The translations under genes were made by a program, and so were the position numbers. The notes under the pieces are model-generated. The model saw only the letters and a list, made by a program, of their open reading frames with translations. It was not told the origin of the DNA and made no database searches. From assembly GCA_003209755.1 (NCBI GenBank), contig QCPD01000003.1:62001-126000 (forward strand): DNA of 64,000 nucleotides, written 5' to 3'. This DNA is from Prochlorococcus sp. AG-436-C14 (lineage in GTDB: Bacteria > Cyanobacteriota > Cyanobacteriia > PCC-6307 > Cyanobiaceae). Shown here piece after piece: positions 28,965 to 40,130 of the stretch (position 1 is the stretch's first letter; the number at the start of each line of letters is the position of its first letter).

Positions 28965-29978
28965 GTGAATCAGAAGCGAGTCTTATCTGGTGTTCAACCC
29001 ACAGGAGATGTTCATATTGGTAATTGGCTTGGAGCAATAAGAAATTGGGTTGAATTACAAGAAAATTATGAAACATTTGTCTGCGTTGTTGATCTTCATG
29101 CAATAACGACTCCGCATGACCCAAAATCTCTTCAGCAAAATTCTTTATCTACAGCGGCTTTGTATATCGCTTGTGGGATGAATCCTGATAAATGCTCAAT
29201 ATTCATTCAAAGTCAGATAAGCGCCCATAGCGAGCTTTGCTGGATATTAAATTGCTTAACTCCTTTAAACTGGATGGAGAGAATGATTCAGTTCAAGGAA
29301 AAGTCAATTAAACAAGGCGACAATGTATCTATTGGATTATTAGATTATCCAGTCCTTATGGCGGCGGATATTCTTCTCTATGACGCTGATTTGGTTCCTG
29401 TTGGAGAAGATCAAAAGCAGCATCTAGAGCTTGCGAGAGATATTGCTTCTCAACGAGTTAATTCAAAATTCGGAACAAAAGAGAATCCAATACTTAAAGT
29501 TCCAAATCCCTTAATTTTGAAAGAGTGTTCCAAAGTCATGAGCCTGACAGACGGAACAAAGAAAATGAGTAAAAGCGACCCAAATGAAAATAGTAGGATT
29601 ACTTTATTAGACAGTCCAGATGTAATTACTAAAAAAATAAAACGTGCAAAAACCGACTCAGAATTAGGATTAGAATTCGGAAATCCTTCAAGACCTGAGG
29701 CCGATAATCTTTTAACAATTTATTCAATAATTTCTGGCCTAGGTAGAGAAAAAGCAGCTGAGTATTGTGCGGAAATGGGCTGGGGTAAGTTCAAGCCAGA
29801 ATTTACAGAGGCAATGATTAACGTTCTCAAACCAATACAAGAAAAATATAAAGAATTAATGAATGATCCAGAAGAGTTAAAAAGAATACTAAATAAAGGT
29901 AAGTTAACTGCTGAGGAGGTTTCTAAGTTAACATTAAATAGAGTTAAAGAAGCTCTAGGATTTTATTCAAGTTTGTAG
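28965..29978 (+). CDS. trpS: Tryptophan--tRNA ligase
   Basis: Charges tRNA-Trp. This 337-residue class I synthetase has the HIGH-type motif as HIGN at 17-20 (QPTGDVHIGNWLGA) and KMSKS at 200-204. Other family segments are LLDYPVLMAADILLYDADLVPVGEDQ, given here as a feature near residues 125-150, and the acceptor region LGLEFGNPSRPEADNLL. The start is a GTG with no gap after the previous stop codon (TAAGTG), and AGCAAGGA just before it can act as ribosome site, so translation is probably coupled to the upstream gene. Confidence 0.96.
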   Translation: MNQKRVLSGVQPTGDVHIGNWLGAIRNWVELQENYETFVCVVDLHAITTPHDPKSLQQNSLSTAALYIACGMNPDKCSIFIQSQISAHSELCWILNCLTPLNWMERMIQFKEKSIKQGDNVSIGLLDYPVLMAADILLYDADLVPVGEDQKQHLELARDIASQRVNSKFGTKENPILKVPNPLILKECSKVMSLTDGTKKMSKSDPNENSRITLLDSPDVITKKIKRAKTDSELGLEFGNPSRPEADNLLTIYSIISGLGREKAAEYCAEMGWGKFKPEFTEAMINVLKPIQEKYKELMNDPEELKRILNKGKLTAEEVSKLTLNRVKEALGFYSSL

Positions 29979-29984
29979 AAAATT

Positions 29985-31910
29985 ATGCCAATAATTACAT
30001 TACCTGATGGAACTGAAAAAAAATATGATTCCGCTGTAACAATAGATCAAATAGCATCAGAGATTGGTCCTGGTTTAGCAAAAGCAGCGCTAGCGGGGAG
30101 AGTGAATGGGGAATTAATCGATACTTGTATTCCTATAACTGAAAATTCTCATATACAGATTATTACATCTAAAGATGATGAAGGACTAGAAATTATTAGA
30201 CATTCATTCGCTCATCTTCTTGGACATGCTGTAAAGCAATTATACCCCGAAGCAAAAATGGCAATAGGGCCAGTAATTGAAGATGGTTTTTATTATGATA
30301 TTTCTTATAAAGATACCTTCACTCCTGATGATCTTCGCATAATTGAGAAAAGAATGAAAGAGTTAGTTAATAGAGATTATAATGTAGGTGTTGAAATAGT
30401 TAATCCAGAGAAAGCAGCGGAAGTGTTTACTAATAGAGGTGAAATTTTCAAGCTAGATATAGTTAAAAATATCCCTGAAAATGAAATCATAAAGTTATAT
30501 AAACATCAAGAATATATTGATATGTGCAGAGGTCCTCATGTGCCAAACACAAGGCATCTAAGAGTATTTAAGCTAATGAAAGTATCCGGAGCTTATTGGC
30601 GCGGCGACTCTAACAATGAAATGCTACAACGAATATATGGGACAGCTTGGAAAAGCTCTAAAGAATTAAAAGAATATATCTCTAGAATTGAAGAAGCTGA
30701 GAAAAGAGATCATAGAAAGTTAGGGAAAAAGTATTCACTTTTTCACTCACAAGAAGAAGCACCAGGTATGGTTTTTTGGCACCCTAAAGGGTGGACTATT
30801 TATAGAATTTTAGAAGATTTTATTAGGGAAACCATCACAAAATATGATTATCAAGAAGTGAAATCTCCACAAGTAGTAGATAGGAGTCTTTGGGAGAAAT
30901 CAGGCCATTGGGATAAATTTAAAGAAGATATGTTTACTACAACTTCAGAGAACAGGGAATATGCAATAAAACCTATGAATTGTCCATGCCACATACAAAT
31001 ATTCAATCAAGGTTTAAAAAGCTATCGAGATCTACCTATTAGACTTTCTGAATTTGGTTCTTGTCATCGCAATGAGCCTTCTGGTGCACTACATGGCTTA
31101 ATGAGAGTAAGAAATTTTGTTCAAGATGATGCACACATATTTTGTACCGATGAACAAATCCAAGAAGAAGTCCAAAATTTTATTGATTTGGTTTTTGAGG
31201 TTTATAAAACCTTTGGCTTTGATTCAATTCTTATCAAGCTCTCAACAAGACCAGAGAAAAGGGTTGGGAGTGATGATATCTGGGACAAATCAGAAAAGTC
31301 TCTTTCAGATGCTCTTGATTCAAAAGAATTAGATTGGTCGCTACTCCCTGGAGAAGGTGCCTTCTATGGTCCAAAAATAGAATTCTCCTTAAAAGATTGC
31401 CTAAACAGAGTATGGCAGTGCGGAACAATTCAAGTAGATTTCTCCATGCCTCAAAGGCTCAATGCAAGTTATATAGATATTACAGGTAGGAAACAAACAC
31501 CTGTAATGCTTCACAGAGCTATTTTAGGTTCTTTTGAAAGATTTATTGGGATTTTAATTGAGAATTATTCAGGGAATTTTCCTACATGGTTATCACCAGT
31601 TCAAATAATGATTATGGGCATAACTGATAGAAATAATGAAGCATGTTTTAGTGCTAAAGATAAATTAGTTGACTTTGGTTTCAGAGCTGAAATTGATATC
31701 AGAAATGAAAAAGTCGGTTTTAAAATACGAGAACATACCATGCAAAGAATACCTTTCTTGATAATTATTGGAGATAAGGAAGAAGAGAACAATGAAATCT
31801 CAGTAAGGACAAGAGAAGGTAAAGATCTTGGAAATATGAGTATTGACAAATTTAAATTAATAATTGACGAATCAATTAGCAAAAAAGGTATACAAGTTAA
31901 TAAACCCTAA
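29985..31910 (+). CDS. thrS: Threonine--tRNA ligase
   Basis: Charges tRNA-Thr. The 641-residue protein has the full bacterial layout. The TGS domain is at 1-62, followed by the editing domain with [17 protein letters not shown] and [12 protein letters not shown]. The class II catalytic core carries the zinc cysteine C333 (MNCPCH), motif 2 ([21 protein letters not shown]) and motif 3 ([18 protein letters not shown]). The C-terminal anticodon domain starts around 540. The editing domain appears intact, so serine proofreading should work in cis. It starts six bases after trpS. Confidence 0.97.
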   Translation: MPIITLPDGTEKKYDSAVTIDQIASEIGPGLAKAALAGRVNGELIDTCIPITENSHIQIITSKDDEGLEIIRHSFAHLLGHAVKQLYPEAKMAIGPVIEDGFYYDISYKDTFTPDDLRIIEKRMKELVNRDYNVGVEIVNPEKAAEVFTNRGEIFKLDIVKNIPENEIIKLYKHQEYIDMCRGPHVPNTRHLRVFKLMKVSGAYWRGDSNNEMLQRIYGTAWKSSKELKEYISRIEEAEKRDHRKLGKKYSLFHSQEEAPGMVFWHPKGWTIYRILEDFIRETITKYDYQEVKSPQVVDRSLWEKSGHWDKFKEDMFTTTSENREYAIKPMNCPCHIQIFNQGLKSYRDLPIRLSEFGSCHRNEPSGALHGLMRVRNFVQDDAHIFCTDEQIQEEVQNFIDLVFEVYKTFGFDSILIKLSTRPEKRVGSDDIWDKSEKSLSDALDSKELDWSLLPGEGAFYGPKIEFSLKDCLNRVWQCGTIQVDFSMPQRLNASYIDITGRKQTPVMLHRAILGSFERFIGILIENYSGNFPTWLSPVQIMIMGITDRNNEACFSAKDKLVDFGFRAEIDIRNEKVGFKIREHTMQRIPFLIIIGDKEEENNEISVRTREGKDLGNMSIDKFKLIIDESISKKGIQVNKP

Positions 31911-31933
31911 ACCAAAAACGATTTTAATAACTA

Positions 31934-32977
31934 ATGAATTTACTTGCTGGAGACCTTGGAGGGACTAAAACAATATTAGCTGTTTATTCAAACGAGAAAT
32001 ATCAAAAAAAACTATTTGAAAAGTACTATATTTCGTCAGAATGGAAATCTTTCTACTCAATATTTGAAGACTTTATTAAACATTTACCAGGTTCTATATC
32101 ACTCCCTGAATATGGTTGTATTGGTGTAGCAGGACAAATAAATAATCATAAAGTTAAGATTACAAATCTAGGCTGGGATATAGAAGCAGAAGAATTATCT
32201 CAGCTTTCAAAAATAAATAATATTGAATTAATAAATGATTTCTCAGTTTTAATATATGGGATTCCATTTTTCAAAAATGACCAATATGAAGTAATCCAAG
32301 GAACATTAAATTCTGAGACCAAACCCAACCAAGAATTAGTTGCAATTATCGGGGCTGGTACTGGCTTAGGAATGTCCAGAGGATTAATTACACCTGAAAG
32401 CATTTTTATATTTCCAAGTGAAGGAGGACATCGGGAATTTTCCCCAAGAACAGAAAACGAATGGGAATTAGTCAAATGGCTAAAAAAGAAGCTAAATATT
32501 CAAAGAGTATCGATTGAAAGAATAGTCAGTGGGACAGGCCTTGGAATGATTGCGAAATGGAAATTGGATGATCCATTAAATGAAAACCACCCACTTCAGG
32601 AAACTTTAAAAAAAATGGATCGTGACAAATCAGCTTTCACAGATTTACCCGCACTTGTCTGGGAAAAAGCAAATAACGGAGACAAATTAATGTCTGAAGC
32701 TTTGCAATTATGGCTAAATGCTTATGGATCTGCAGCTGGAGACCTTGCTTTACAAGAACTTTGCACTTCAGGGTTATGGATTTCAGGTGGAACAGCCGCA
32801 AAAAACCTCGATGGAATAAACTCTTCTAACTTCCTAAATGCATTTAGTAATAAGGGTCGCTTTCAATCTTATTTAAAGGAAATCCCATTGATTGTTCTTA
32901 AAGATCCAGAAGCGACATTATTCAGTTCAGCTTGCAGAGCACGCTTAAGTGCCGAATCAAATGGGAGACTTAGCTAA
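31934..32977 (+). CDS. glk: Glucokinase
   Basis: Phosphorylates glucose with ATP. The 347-residue protein belongs to the bacterial glucokinase family (ASKHA fold). Its phosphate-1 loop is AGDLGGTKTILAVY at 5-18, the catalytic aspartate lies in NDFSVLIYG, and the adenosine-side loop is IGAGTGLGMSRG. PSEGGHREFSP binds glucose and SGTGLGMI follows. It may recycle glucose from glycogen or sucrose-type sugars, or feed on imported glucose. It lies between thrS (23 bases) and thrB (11 bases) in a dense plus-strand run. Confidence 0.93.
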   Translation: MNLLAGDLGGTKTILAVYSNEKYQKKLFEKYYISSEWKSFYSIFEDFIKHLPGSISLPEYGCIGVAGQINNHKVKITNLGWDIEAEELSQLSKINNIELINDFSVLIYGIPFFKNDQYEVIQGTLNSETKPNQELVAIIGAGTGLGMSRGLITPESIFIFPSEGGHREFSPRTENEWELVKWLKKKLNIQRVSIERIVSGTGLGMIAKWKLDDPLNENHPLQETLKKMDRDKSAFTDLPALVWEKANNGDKLMSEALQLWLNAYGSAAGDLALQELCTSGLWISGGTAAKNLDGINSSNFLNAFSNKGRFQSYLKEIPLIVLKDPEATLFSSACRARLSAESNGRLS

Positions 32978-32988
32978 AGGATAAAAAC

Positions 32989-33936
32989 ATGGGGCCGCCA
33001 AAAATAGGACAAACTGTCGTAGTAGAAGTTCCTTCTACTACAGCCAATATTGGTCCAGGGTTTGATTGCCTTGGTGCAGCATTAGATCTTTCCAATCAGT
33101 TCACTATTAAAAGGATTGAGGGTAATGCAGAAAGGTTTGAATTAATAATGGAAAGTACTGAAGGTAATCATTTAAGAGGCGGCCCTGAGAATCTTTTTTA
33201 TCGAGCCGCGCAAAGAGTTTGGAGAACTGCAGGTGTTGAGCCTGTCGCTCTTGAAGCAAGAGTAAAATTAGCTGTGCCTCCTGCAAGAGGGCTTGGAAGC
33301 AGTGCCACAGCAATTGTGGCAGGATTAGTTGGAGCAAATGCACTTGCTGGATATCCTTTGCCTAAGGAAAAATTATTGGAGCTGGCAATAGATATAGAAG
33401 GTCATCCAGACAATGTTGTTCCGTCTTTAATAGGAGGTCTTTGCGTAACAGCTAAAACTGCAAACGACAGATGGCGCGTAGTCCGCTGTGATTGGGATCA
33501 ATCAATAAAAGCAGTAGTTGCAATCCCATCTATTCGCCTTAGCACCAGCGAAGCAAGGCGTGTCATGCCAGAAAACATTCCAGTAAATGATGCAGTAATA
33601 AATTTAGGAGCCCTAACGCTTCTGCTTCAAGGACTAAGGACTGGAAATGAGGATCTAATTGCAGATGGCATGCATGACAAGCTTCATGAACCATACAGAT
33701 GGGGATTGATCAAAGGTGGGTTAGAGGTAAGAGAAGCAGCAAAGGCTGCCGGAGCTTTAGGATGTGCAATTAGTGGAGCAGGTCCAAGCATTCTTGCCTT
33801 GTGCAAAGCGACTAAAGGCCGAGAAGTCAGTGTCGCAATGGTCAAAGCCTGGGAAGCTGCTGGTGTAGCAAGTCGTGCTCCATTAATGAGCCTCCAACTC
33901 AGAGGAAGCGAATGTATTTCAAACACCTTTGGGTAG
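32989..33936 (+). CDS. thrB: Homoserine kinase
   Basis: Phosphorylates homoserine for threonine synthesis. The 315-residue GHMP kinase has the N-terminal VVEVPSTTANIGPGFDCLGA, the ATP-binding motif PPARGLGSSATAIVAGLVG near 92-110, GHPDNVVPSLIGG, and the C-terminal GCAISGAGPSILAL loop. All three GHMP motifs are intact. Base composition is slightly less AT-rich than that of its neighbours, which is common for conserved enzymes and need not mean transfer. Confidence 0.96.
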   Translation: MGPPKIGQTVVVEVPSTTANIGPGFDCLGAALDLSNQFTIKRIEGNAERFELIMESTEGNHLRGGPENLFYRAAQRVWRTAGVEPVALEARVKLAVPPARGLGSSATAIVAGLVGANALAGYPLPKEKLLELAIDIEGHPDNVVPSLIGGLCVTAKTANDRWRVVRCDWDQSIKAVVAIPSIRLSTSEARRVMPENIPVNDAVINLGALTLLLQGLRTGNEDLIADGMHDKLHEPYRWGLIKGGLEVREAAKAAGALGCAISGAGPSILALCKATKGREVSVAMVKAWEAAGVASRAPLMSLQLRGSECISNTFG

Positions 33937-33972
33937 TTCTACTCATGAAAACGAACAAAAACTGATAGCTTT

Positions 33973-35547
33973 ATGGCTGACTTGCCCCAAATTATGGATG
34001 CCAATCTGCCTATGAGTATTGATTCTCAGACAGTATTTCCATGGCTTTCACTCATTGTGCTCCTACCCATAGTTGGAGCATTGATAATGCCTTTCCTCCC
34101 AACGCAAGAAAGTAAAAACTCTAATCTGCCAAGAAATATAGCCCTAGTTATTTTATTAGCCGATTTTCTAATAATTGTATTGGCTTTTGCCAATTTGTTT
34201 GATCCAAGTAGCGAAAGTCTGCAGTTAGTTGAAAGACTTCAATGGCTTCCTTCCATAGGACTCGAATGGTCATTAGGCGTAGATGGTATATCTGCACCGC
34301 TAGTAGTTCTAAGCGGTCTAATAACTTTTTTGTCCGCAGCCGCAAGTTGGAAAGTAAAACAAAAAACAAGGCTTTACTTTGCTTTGTTACTAATTCAAGC
34401 TTCAGCCCAAGCTTTGGTTTTCCTATCACAAGATTTCTTACTATTCTTTTTGGCTTGGGAGCTTGAACTTGTTCCTGTCTATCTACTGATTGCAATTTGG
34501 GGAGGGAAAAGAAAACTATATGCAGCAACAAAATTTATCCTTTATACAGCTTTAGCTTCCCTTTTAATATTAATTAGTGGGCTTGCTTTAGCTCTTTCTG
34601 GAGATCAATTTACCTTTAATTTAAGTGAAATCGCAGCCAAATCTTTTACTGGTAATTTTGGGATATTTTGTTATCTAGGTTTTTTAATTGGTTTTGGAGT
34701 AAAGCTTCCTATCTTTCCACTTCATACTTGGCTTCCAGATGCTCATGGGGAAGCAAATGCTCCGGTTTCAATGTTATTAGCTGGTGTTTTATTAAAAATG
34801 GGAGGTTACGCTCTCATTAGATTTAACGTCCAAATTTTACCGGATACTCATTTAATACTCGCCCCAGCTTTAATCATCATTGGGATAGTAAATATTATTT
34901 ATGGCGCTTTAAATGCTTTTGCTCAAGACAATGTAAAAAGGCGCATAGCCTGCAGTTCTGTAAGTCATATGGGTTTTGTTCTTGTTGGAATTGGTGCCGT
35001 TAATGCACTTGGAATCAGTGGAGCGATGCTCCAAATGATTAGCCATGGACTGATTGCTGCCGCAATGTTTTTTGTTACTGGAAGTTTTTATGAAAGAACC
35101 AATACTCTTTCAATCCCGAATATGGGCGGTCTTGCAAAGGCTTTGCCAATTACTTTTGCATTCTTCTTGGCCAGTTCTTTAGCATCACTTGCCTTGCCAG
35201 GGATGAGTGGGTTTATAAGTGAAATCACAGTTTTTCTAGGCATAACTAGTCAAGAAGGATTCACTTCGTTATTTAGAGCAATAACAATCCTTTTAGCAGC
35301 TATTGGACTTGTCTTAACTCCTATCTACCTTCTTTCAATGTGTAGAAGAGTATTCTTTGGCCCAAGAATACCTGCTTTATCGATAGTTAAAGAAATGGAT
35401 GCGAGAGAGCTTTCGATAGGTTTAAGCCTCTTGGTTCCTACACTGGTAATAGGTTTTTGGCCAAGGATAGCTATTGATTTATATGAGGTATCAACAAATG
35501 CTCTCGCACAATCATTAATTACCAATAACCTTGTACCAATTAGTTAG
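33973..35547 (+). CDS. ndhD: NAD(P)H-quinone oxidoreductase chain 4 (NdhD)
   Basis: Antiporter-like membrane subunit of the thylakoid NDH-1 complex, which passes electrons from ferredoxin to plastoquinone in cyclic flow and respiration while pumping protons. The 524-residue protein has about 14 hydrophobic spans. Family marks are [37 protein letters not shown] (with the conserved proton-path glutamate), [20 protein letters not shown] and [13 protein letters not shown]. The window carries a single ndhD; whether it serves respiratory or CO2-uptake complexes cannot be told here. ndhL lies far away at 60158-60430. Confidence 0.95.
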   Translation: MADLPQIMDANLPMSIDSQTVFPWLSLIVLLPIVGALIMPFLPTQESKNSNLPRNIALVILLADFLIIVLAFANLFDPSSESLQLVERLQWLPSIGLEWSLGVDGISAPLVVLSGLITFLSAAASWKVKQKTRLYFALLLIQASAQALVFLSQDFLLFFLAWELELVPVYLLIAIWGGKRKLYAATKFILYTALASLLILISGLALALSGDQFTFNLSEIAAKSFTGNFGIFCYLGFLIGFGVKLPIFPLHTWLPDAHGEANAPVSMLLAGVLLKMGGYALIRFNVQILPDTHLILAPALIIIGIVNIIYGALNAFAQDNVKRRIACSSVSHMGFVLVGIGAVNALGISGAMLQMISHGLIAAAMFFVTGSFYERTNTLSIPNMGGLAKALPITFAFFLASSLASLALPGMSGFISEITVFLGITSQEGFTSLFRAITILLAAIGLVLTPIYLLSMCRRVFFGPRIPALSIVKEMDARELSIGLSLLVPTLVIGFWPRIAIDLYEVSTNALAQSLITNNLVPIS

Positions 35548-35563
35548 TTTTTGAATCTAAAAA

Positions 35564-37675
35564 ATGACTTCAATTAAGCCAACAGCACTATTAAAAGGTG
35601 AAGGCCTTCCTGATTACGATAAAATCACCCCTAACGAGATAACTGAAAATATACCCAAACTGATAAAAGAACTAAATGAAGAATTAAATAAACTAGAAGA
35701 ACAACTCAAAAAACAATTACCAACCAAAAGCTCTCTAAGTTGGCAAGATGTAATGCCTCAGCTTTATGATATTGGTGAAAAGCTCAGGTGGAGCTGGGGA
35801 GTTGTAAGTCATCTGAATGCAGTATGCAATTCCTCCGAATTACGTGAGGTTCATTCAAGTCAGCAACCTACAATCGTTAGATTTAGTAATCAACTTGCTC
35901 AAAACGAAGTCATTTTTAAGGCGCTCTCAAATTTGAAAGAGCACGGAAACATAAAGGATGAAACACAAATCAGAATAATTGAGACAGAACTAATAACGAT
36001 GAGAAACAAAGGAATTGGTTTAGAAGCTAACGAAAAAGCACTATTTAATTCTCGCAGTGAGCGATTAGCTGAATTATCAACTACTTTTAGCAACAATGTA
36101 TTAGATGCGACTAAGAATTGGAGTCTTTTATTAAAAAACAAGTCAGAAGTCGAGGGGCTTCCTGAAAGAGCACTTGAAACATTGGCTCTTGCGGCAAAGG
36201 AGTCTGGCGACAAAGATGAAGAAGGTAATATTCCATCAGCATCAAATGGCCCATGGAGAGTTGGCTTAGATATGCCTAGGTACATTCCCTTTCAAACTTA
36301 TGCAAAAGATAGACGTCTAAGAGAAAAAGTTTATAGAGCCTTTGTAAGCAGAGCTAGCGATGGAGAGATTAGTAACAAAAAAATAATTGAAGAAATTTTA
36401 GATCTTAGAAACAAGCAGGCAAAACTATTGGGATATAAAAACTGGTGTGAAATTAGTTTGGCCACAAAGATGGCGGATAGTGAAAATGCTGTTGAGATGT
36501 TACTAGAGGAATTGAGATTGGCTGCAATGCCTCATGCTGAAAAAGAACTTATACATCTTCGTGAATGTGCCAAAAGAAATGGAGAAAACGAAAATTTTGA
36601 GCTATCTCAATGGGATATAAGTTTTTGGGCCGAAGTTCTACGCAAAGAGAAATACGATCTTGACCAAGAGAAACTCAGGCCATGGTTTCCTTTAGATCAA
36701 GTTCTTAATGGTCTATTCAATTTGTGCAAAAGACTTTTTGAAATTGACATCGAAGAAGCAAGTAATACTGCTCCTTTATGGCATGAAGATGTCCGTTTTT
36801 TCAATGTTAAAAATCTAGATGGCGAGAAAATTGCTTCTTTCTATCTAGATCCCTTCAGCCGTCCTGCGACAAAAAGAGGAGGTGCCTGGATGGATGAATG
36901 TTTGTGCCGAAACCAAAAAACGAAAGATGATATTGTTCTCCCAGTAGCCTATTTAGTCTGCAATCAAACGCCTCCTATTGCGGACAAACCCAGTCTGATG
37001 AGTTTCGAAGAAGTAGAAACTCTTTTCCATGAATTTGGTCATGGACTACAACATATGCTGACGACTGTAAATTATCCTCAAGCAGCCGGTATTAATAACG
37101 TTGAATGGGATGCAGTCGAATTAGCAAGCCAATTCATGGAAAATTGGTGCTTAGAGGATCAAACAATTTCTGAGATAGCAATCCATTGGAAAACGAAAGA
37201 GCCATTGCCAGAATCAGAAATCAATAAATTGAGACTAAGTAGAACATTTAATTCTGGGCTTGCGACTTTAAGGCAAATACATTTTGCTCTTACTGATCTA
37301 AAACTCCATAGTCAATGGAATGAAGAATTAGAAATTTCCCCAGATGAGTTACGACGAGAAATCGCAAAAAACACAACCGTGATGGATCCTATTCCAGAAG
37401 ATCAATTTCTCTGTGCCTTCAGTCATATTTTTGCTGGTGGCTATGCTGCTGGATACTACTCTTATAAATGGGCTGAGGTACTCAGCTCTGATGCCTTTGC
37501 CGCATTTGAAGAGGCAGGCCTTGCTAATCATGATGAAGTCCGAAAGATTGGTAAAAAATATCGCGATTCAATTCTTAGTCTTGGTGGTAGTCGTTCACCC
37601 AATAAAGTTTTCAAACAATTTAGAGGGCGACTTCCCTCTACTGAAGCTCTAATAAGACATAGTGGTCTTAATTAG
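35564..37675 (+). CDS. prlC: M3-family oligopeptidase (oligopeptidase A / PrlC type)
   Basis: A cytoplasmic zinc peptidase that finishes the breakdown of short peptides, including cleaved signal peptides. The 703-residue thimet-like protein has the zinc motif HEFGH at 489-493 within VETLFHEFGHGLQHML. A third ligand glutamate is in NNVEWDAVELASQFMENW, and the substrate loop FAGGYAAGYYSYKWAEVLS is near the C-terminus. The family length of about 680-700 is kept. Its stop codon overlaps the convergent lipase-like gene by four bases. Confidence 0.94.
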   Translation: MTSIKPTALLKGEGLPDYDKITPNEITENIPKLIKELNEELNKLEEQLKKQLPTKSSLSWQDVMPQLYDIGEKLRWSWGVVSHLNAVCNSSELREVHSSQQPTIVRFSNQLAQNEVIFKALSNLKEHGNIKDETQIRIIETELITMRNKGIGLEANEKALFNSRSERLAELSTTFSNNVLDATKNWSLLLKNKSEVEGLPERALETLALAAKESGDKDEEGNIPSASNGPWRVGLDMPRYIPFQTYAKDRRLREKVYRAFVSRASDGEISNKKIIEEILDLRNKQAKLLGYKNWCEISLATKMADSENAVEMLLEELRLAAMPHAEKELIHLRECAKRNGENENFELSQWDISFWAEVLRKEKYDLDQEKLRPWFPLDQVLNGLFNLCKRLFEIDIEEASNTAPLWHEDVRFFNVKNLDGEKIASFYLDPFSRPATKRGGAWMDECLCRNQKTKDDIVLPVAYLVCNQTPPIADKPSLMSFEEVETLFHEFGHGLQHMLTTVNYPQAAGINNVEWDAVELASQFMENWCLEDQTISEIAIHWKTKEPLPESEINKLRLSRTFNSGLATLRQIHFALTDLKLHSQWNEELEISPDELRREIAKNTTVMDPIPEDQFLCAFSHIFAGGYAAGYYSYKWAEVLSSDAFAAFEEAGLANHDEVRKIGKKYRDSILSLGGSRSPNKVFKQFRGRLPSTEALIRHSGLN

Positions 37676-38274
37676 CTATTATTAAAAATCTTGTTGGCTA
37701 AAATATCTAGAGCACTTGAGTTTGTTATCAATTGTTTATGTGTCAACACAGGTAAGTGATAAGAATCACCAATAGAAAGTTTTGCCTGCCAGCCTGGGAA
37801 TGACATCAAGTCCCATTTTGTAAAAAAGCTACTACATTCAACCTTTTCTAAGGAGGTCAAGTCATTGTTTAACTGAGATAATAAACTACTTCCTCTTTTC
37901 ATCTCTGCAATACCTGGCATCAAAAACGAAGGGATCATTTGAGCAGTATAAGTACCAAAATGAGGCGAACCAATGCTAAAAAAACGTTTGGTTCTTAAAA
38001 AACCATCATGATTTTGCAACCAAAACCTACTAATTAATCCACCCATTGAAAAACCAACAATATCAATTTCGGTTTTAGGGCCAACTAATTCCTCAATCTT
38101 AGAATCAAGATCTCGAGCTAAACATCTAAGAGATGTTTTCCCATATTTATGTGGTAGATGTGGTCTGTACAATTCATAATCATCTTCTTTTATTTTTTTT
38201 ATTAATTTTTCAAATAATTTGGGATTGTTCCACAAACCATGAACAAAAATAATTGGTCTTTTATTTGTATCCAA
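37672..38274 (-). CDS. Lipase-like alpha/beta hydrolase
   Basis: A 200-residue alpha/beta hydrolase resembling class 2 lipases and PGAP1-like acyl hydrolases. It opens RPIIFVHGLWNNPKLFEKLI with the HG oxyanion element, and has the nucleophile elbow VGFSMGGLISRFWL (serine in GFSMG). The acid is likely an aspartate late in the chain, and a histidine lies in YHLPVLTHKQLI. No signal peptide, so cytoplasmic. The start must be a TTG at 38274, directly after the folB stop codon with no gap, which implies translational coupling. Substrate unknown. Confidence 0.82.
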   Translation of the reverse strand: MDTNKRPIIFVHGLWNNPKLFEKLIKKIKEDDYELYRPHLPHKYGKTSLRCLARDLDSKIEELVGPKTEIDIVGFSMGGLISRFWLQNHDGFLRTKRFFSIGSPHFGTYTAQMIPSFLMPGIAEMKRGSSLLSQLNNDLTSLEKVECSSFFTKWDLMSFPGWQAKLSIGDSYHLPVLTHKQLITNSSALDILANKIFNNS

Positions 38275-38664
38275 TTAATTAATAGGAAATGAGAAATTCC
38301 TTTTTTTTTCTATTAGAACCCTTCCAGTAAATCCATCTATTGGTGGCGAACATTTTGTCAGCAGAATATGAATTGGAACTGGTCCATATAGAGACTCAAG
38401 AAGATTCAAAATTTGATCGCTAAAATATTCAATCGTTGAGCATTTTATTTCAAATGAAAGTTTTGTAATTGCTTTAATTGCTATGCTGTAGTCTATTGAT
38501 TTATCTAACTGATCAAGCGTGGATGACTCGTCCAAGTCCAACCAAAAGCTGATGTCAAGAAGAAAACTTTGACCATGTATTCGCTCACTTTCTAAAACAC
38601 CTACATGGGCCCATAGATTTATATCTTTTATATGAATTGCGCTTAAATTATTAAGTTGACTCAT
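38275..38664 (-). CDS. folB: Dihydroneopterin aldolase
   Basis: Folate-pathway enzyme that splits dihydroneopterin. The 129-residue protein has the family opening [19 protein letters not shown] (with the conserved glutamate) and the central [20 protein letters not shown]. The C-terminal part is [17 protein letters not shown], and the catalytic lysine is expected in the LLTKCSPP segment. Length is typical. Its ATG overlaps the proA stop codon by four bases, and the lipase-like gene follows without a gap, so proA-folB-lipase looks like one transcript. Confidence 0.92.
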   Translation of the reverse strand: MSQLNNLSAIHIKDINLWAHVGVLESERIHGQSFLLDISFWLDLDESSTLDQLDKSIDYSIAIKAITKLSFEIKCSTIEYFSDQILNLLESLYGPVPIHILLTKCSPPIDGFTGRVLIEKKRNFSFPIN

Positions 38665-39977
38665 AATGGTAGCTCAACATGAGAAAAGCTTCTATCTCCA
38701 GAAGCGAAATCCTTTACGAGATCACCATCACCTCTGAGAAAATAGCGATAGGTAACTAAACCTTCCAATCCAACTGGTCCTCTTGGGGGAAGAGTCTGAG
38801 TACTTATCCCAACTTCAGCTCCAAACCCATATCGGAAACCATCAGCAAAACGAGTAGAGCAATTATGATAAACACCTGCACTATCAACCGTATTTAAAAA
38901 TTTTTCAGCAACCTCTTTCTTATCAGTAACTATCGCCTCAGTATGACGAGAGCTATATTTACGAATATGTTCAATAGCTTCGTCTACATTACGAACAACT
39001 TTTATCGCAAGAATTAAATCAAGATATTCTGTAGACCAGTCTGCTTCATCAGCTTTATTTTTTACCCCTAAAGATTGACTCTTTGCATCTCCCTTAAGAG
39101 TAACTCCTGCACTAGAAAAAATTGGCAAGCCTTCTTTTAAAAAGATCTCGGCAACATCTTCATGAATTAATAATGTCTCAATTGCATTACAAGCAGCAGG
39201 ATATTGAATCTTACTATCTAAAGCTATGCTTATAGCTTTATGAATATCTACACAATTATCTACATATAGATGACAAATTCCATCAGCGTGTCCTAAGACA
39301 GGAATACGTGTATTTTCTTGAATAAATTGGACTAACTCATTGCTACCTCTAGGTATTATCAAATTCACAAATCGATCCAGACGAAGTAAACCTAAACTTT
39401 CTTGACGTGTAGTGAGCAAAGACAACGCTCCTGAGCCCACATTTGTTTTACTTAACCCCTTATCAAGAGAATCCATTATTGCTTGATTTGTGGCTTTTGC
39501 TTCACTTCCTCCTTTTAATAACGCTCCATTACCAGAACGAACAGCAAGAGATGCTATTTGAATCAATGCATCTGGCCTCGATTCAAATATCACTCCTAAT
39601 ACTCCTAATGGAACTGTCACTCTCTGAAGAATAAGGTTTTCATCCAACTTCCTATGAAGTTGTCTTTTACCTATTGGATCTGCAAGATTTGAAACTTTTA
39701 GAACACCGTCAATGCATCCTTTGAGTTTAGTTTTTGTTAACTGAAGTCTTGATAAAAGTGATTTATTCAACCCTTCTTTTTCTGATCTTTCAAGATCTTG
39801 AATATTTGCTTTCAATATCTTATCGGCATTATCATTCAAAGCATTTGCCATTTTAGTCAATGCCTCACACCTTTGTTCATTAGTGGATTGACCAAGTAAG
39901 ATAGAAGCTTCTTTTGCGCTCGCTGCTACTTTTATTAGCTGAGGCGTAGGATCAGGAACTGAAAAGTTTGTACTCAT
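38661..39977 (-). CDS. proA: Gamma-glutamyl phosphate reductase
   Basis: Second step of proline synthesis, reducing glutamyl phosphate to the semialdehyde with NADPH. The 438-residue aldehyde-dehydrogenase-fold protein has [48 protein letters not shown], and the catalytic cysteine in [14 protein letters not shown]. Near the C-terminus it carries [20 protein letters not shown]. All are ProA-specific. It leads the minus-strand proA-folB-lipase run. The 153 bases before it contain no convincing gene. Confidence 0.96.
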   Translation of the reverse strand: MSTNFSVPDPTPQLIKVAASAKEASILLGQSTNEQRCEALTKMANALNDNADKILKANIQDLERSEKEGLNKSLLSRLQLTKTKLKGCIDGVLKVSNLADPIGKRQLHRKLDENLILQRVTVPLGVLGVIFESRPDALIQIASLAVRSGNGALLKGGSEAKATNQAIMDSLDKGLSKTNVGSGALSLLTTRQESLGLLRLDRFVNLIIPRGSNELVQFIQENTRIPVLGHADGICHLYVDNCVDIHKAISIALDSKIQYPAACNAIETLLIHEDVAEIFLKEGLPIFSSAGVTLKGDAKSQSLGVKNKADEADWSTEYLDLILAIKVVRNVDEAIEHIRKYSSRHTEAIVTDKKEVAEKFLNTVDSAGVYHNCSTRFADGFRYGFGAEVGISTQTLPPRGPVGLEGLVTYRYFLRGDGDLVKDFASGDRSFSHVELPL

Positions 39978-40130
39978 TTGATTTAGATCAACTATTGAAT
40001 CAAAGATTATTTTTCAATACCTATAAAATATTCCTTTAATGGCGAATCAAGCAATAAAAGAAGATAAAAATCTAAAATCTATTGAACTGGGCATTTTTAT
40101 TTAAATCATTTTTTTCAACTATTCATTGAT

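Noticed and set aside
34148..34531. 127-codon minus-strand frame inside ndhD
   Set aside because: Leucine-rich antisense shadow of membrane-segment codons; no independent start signals.
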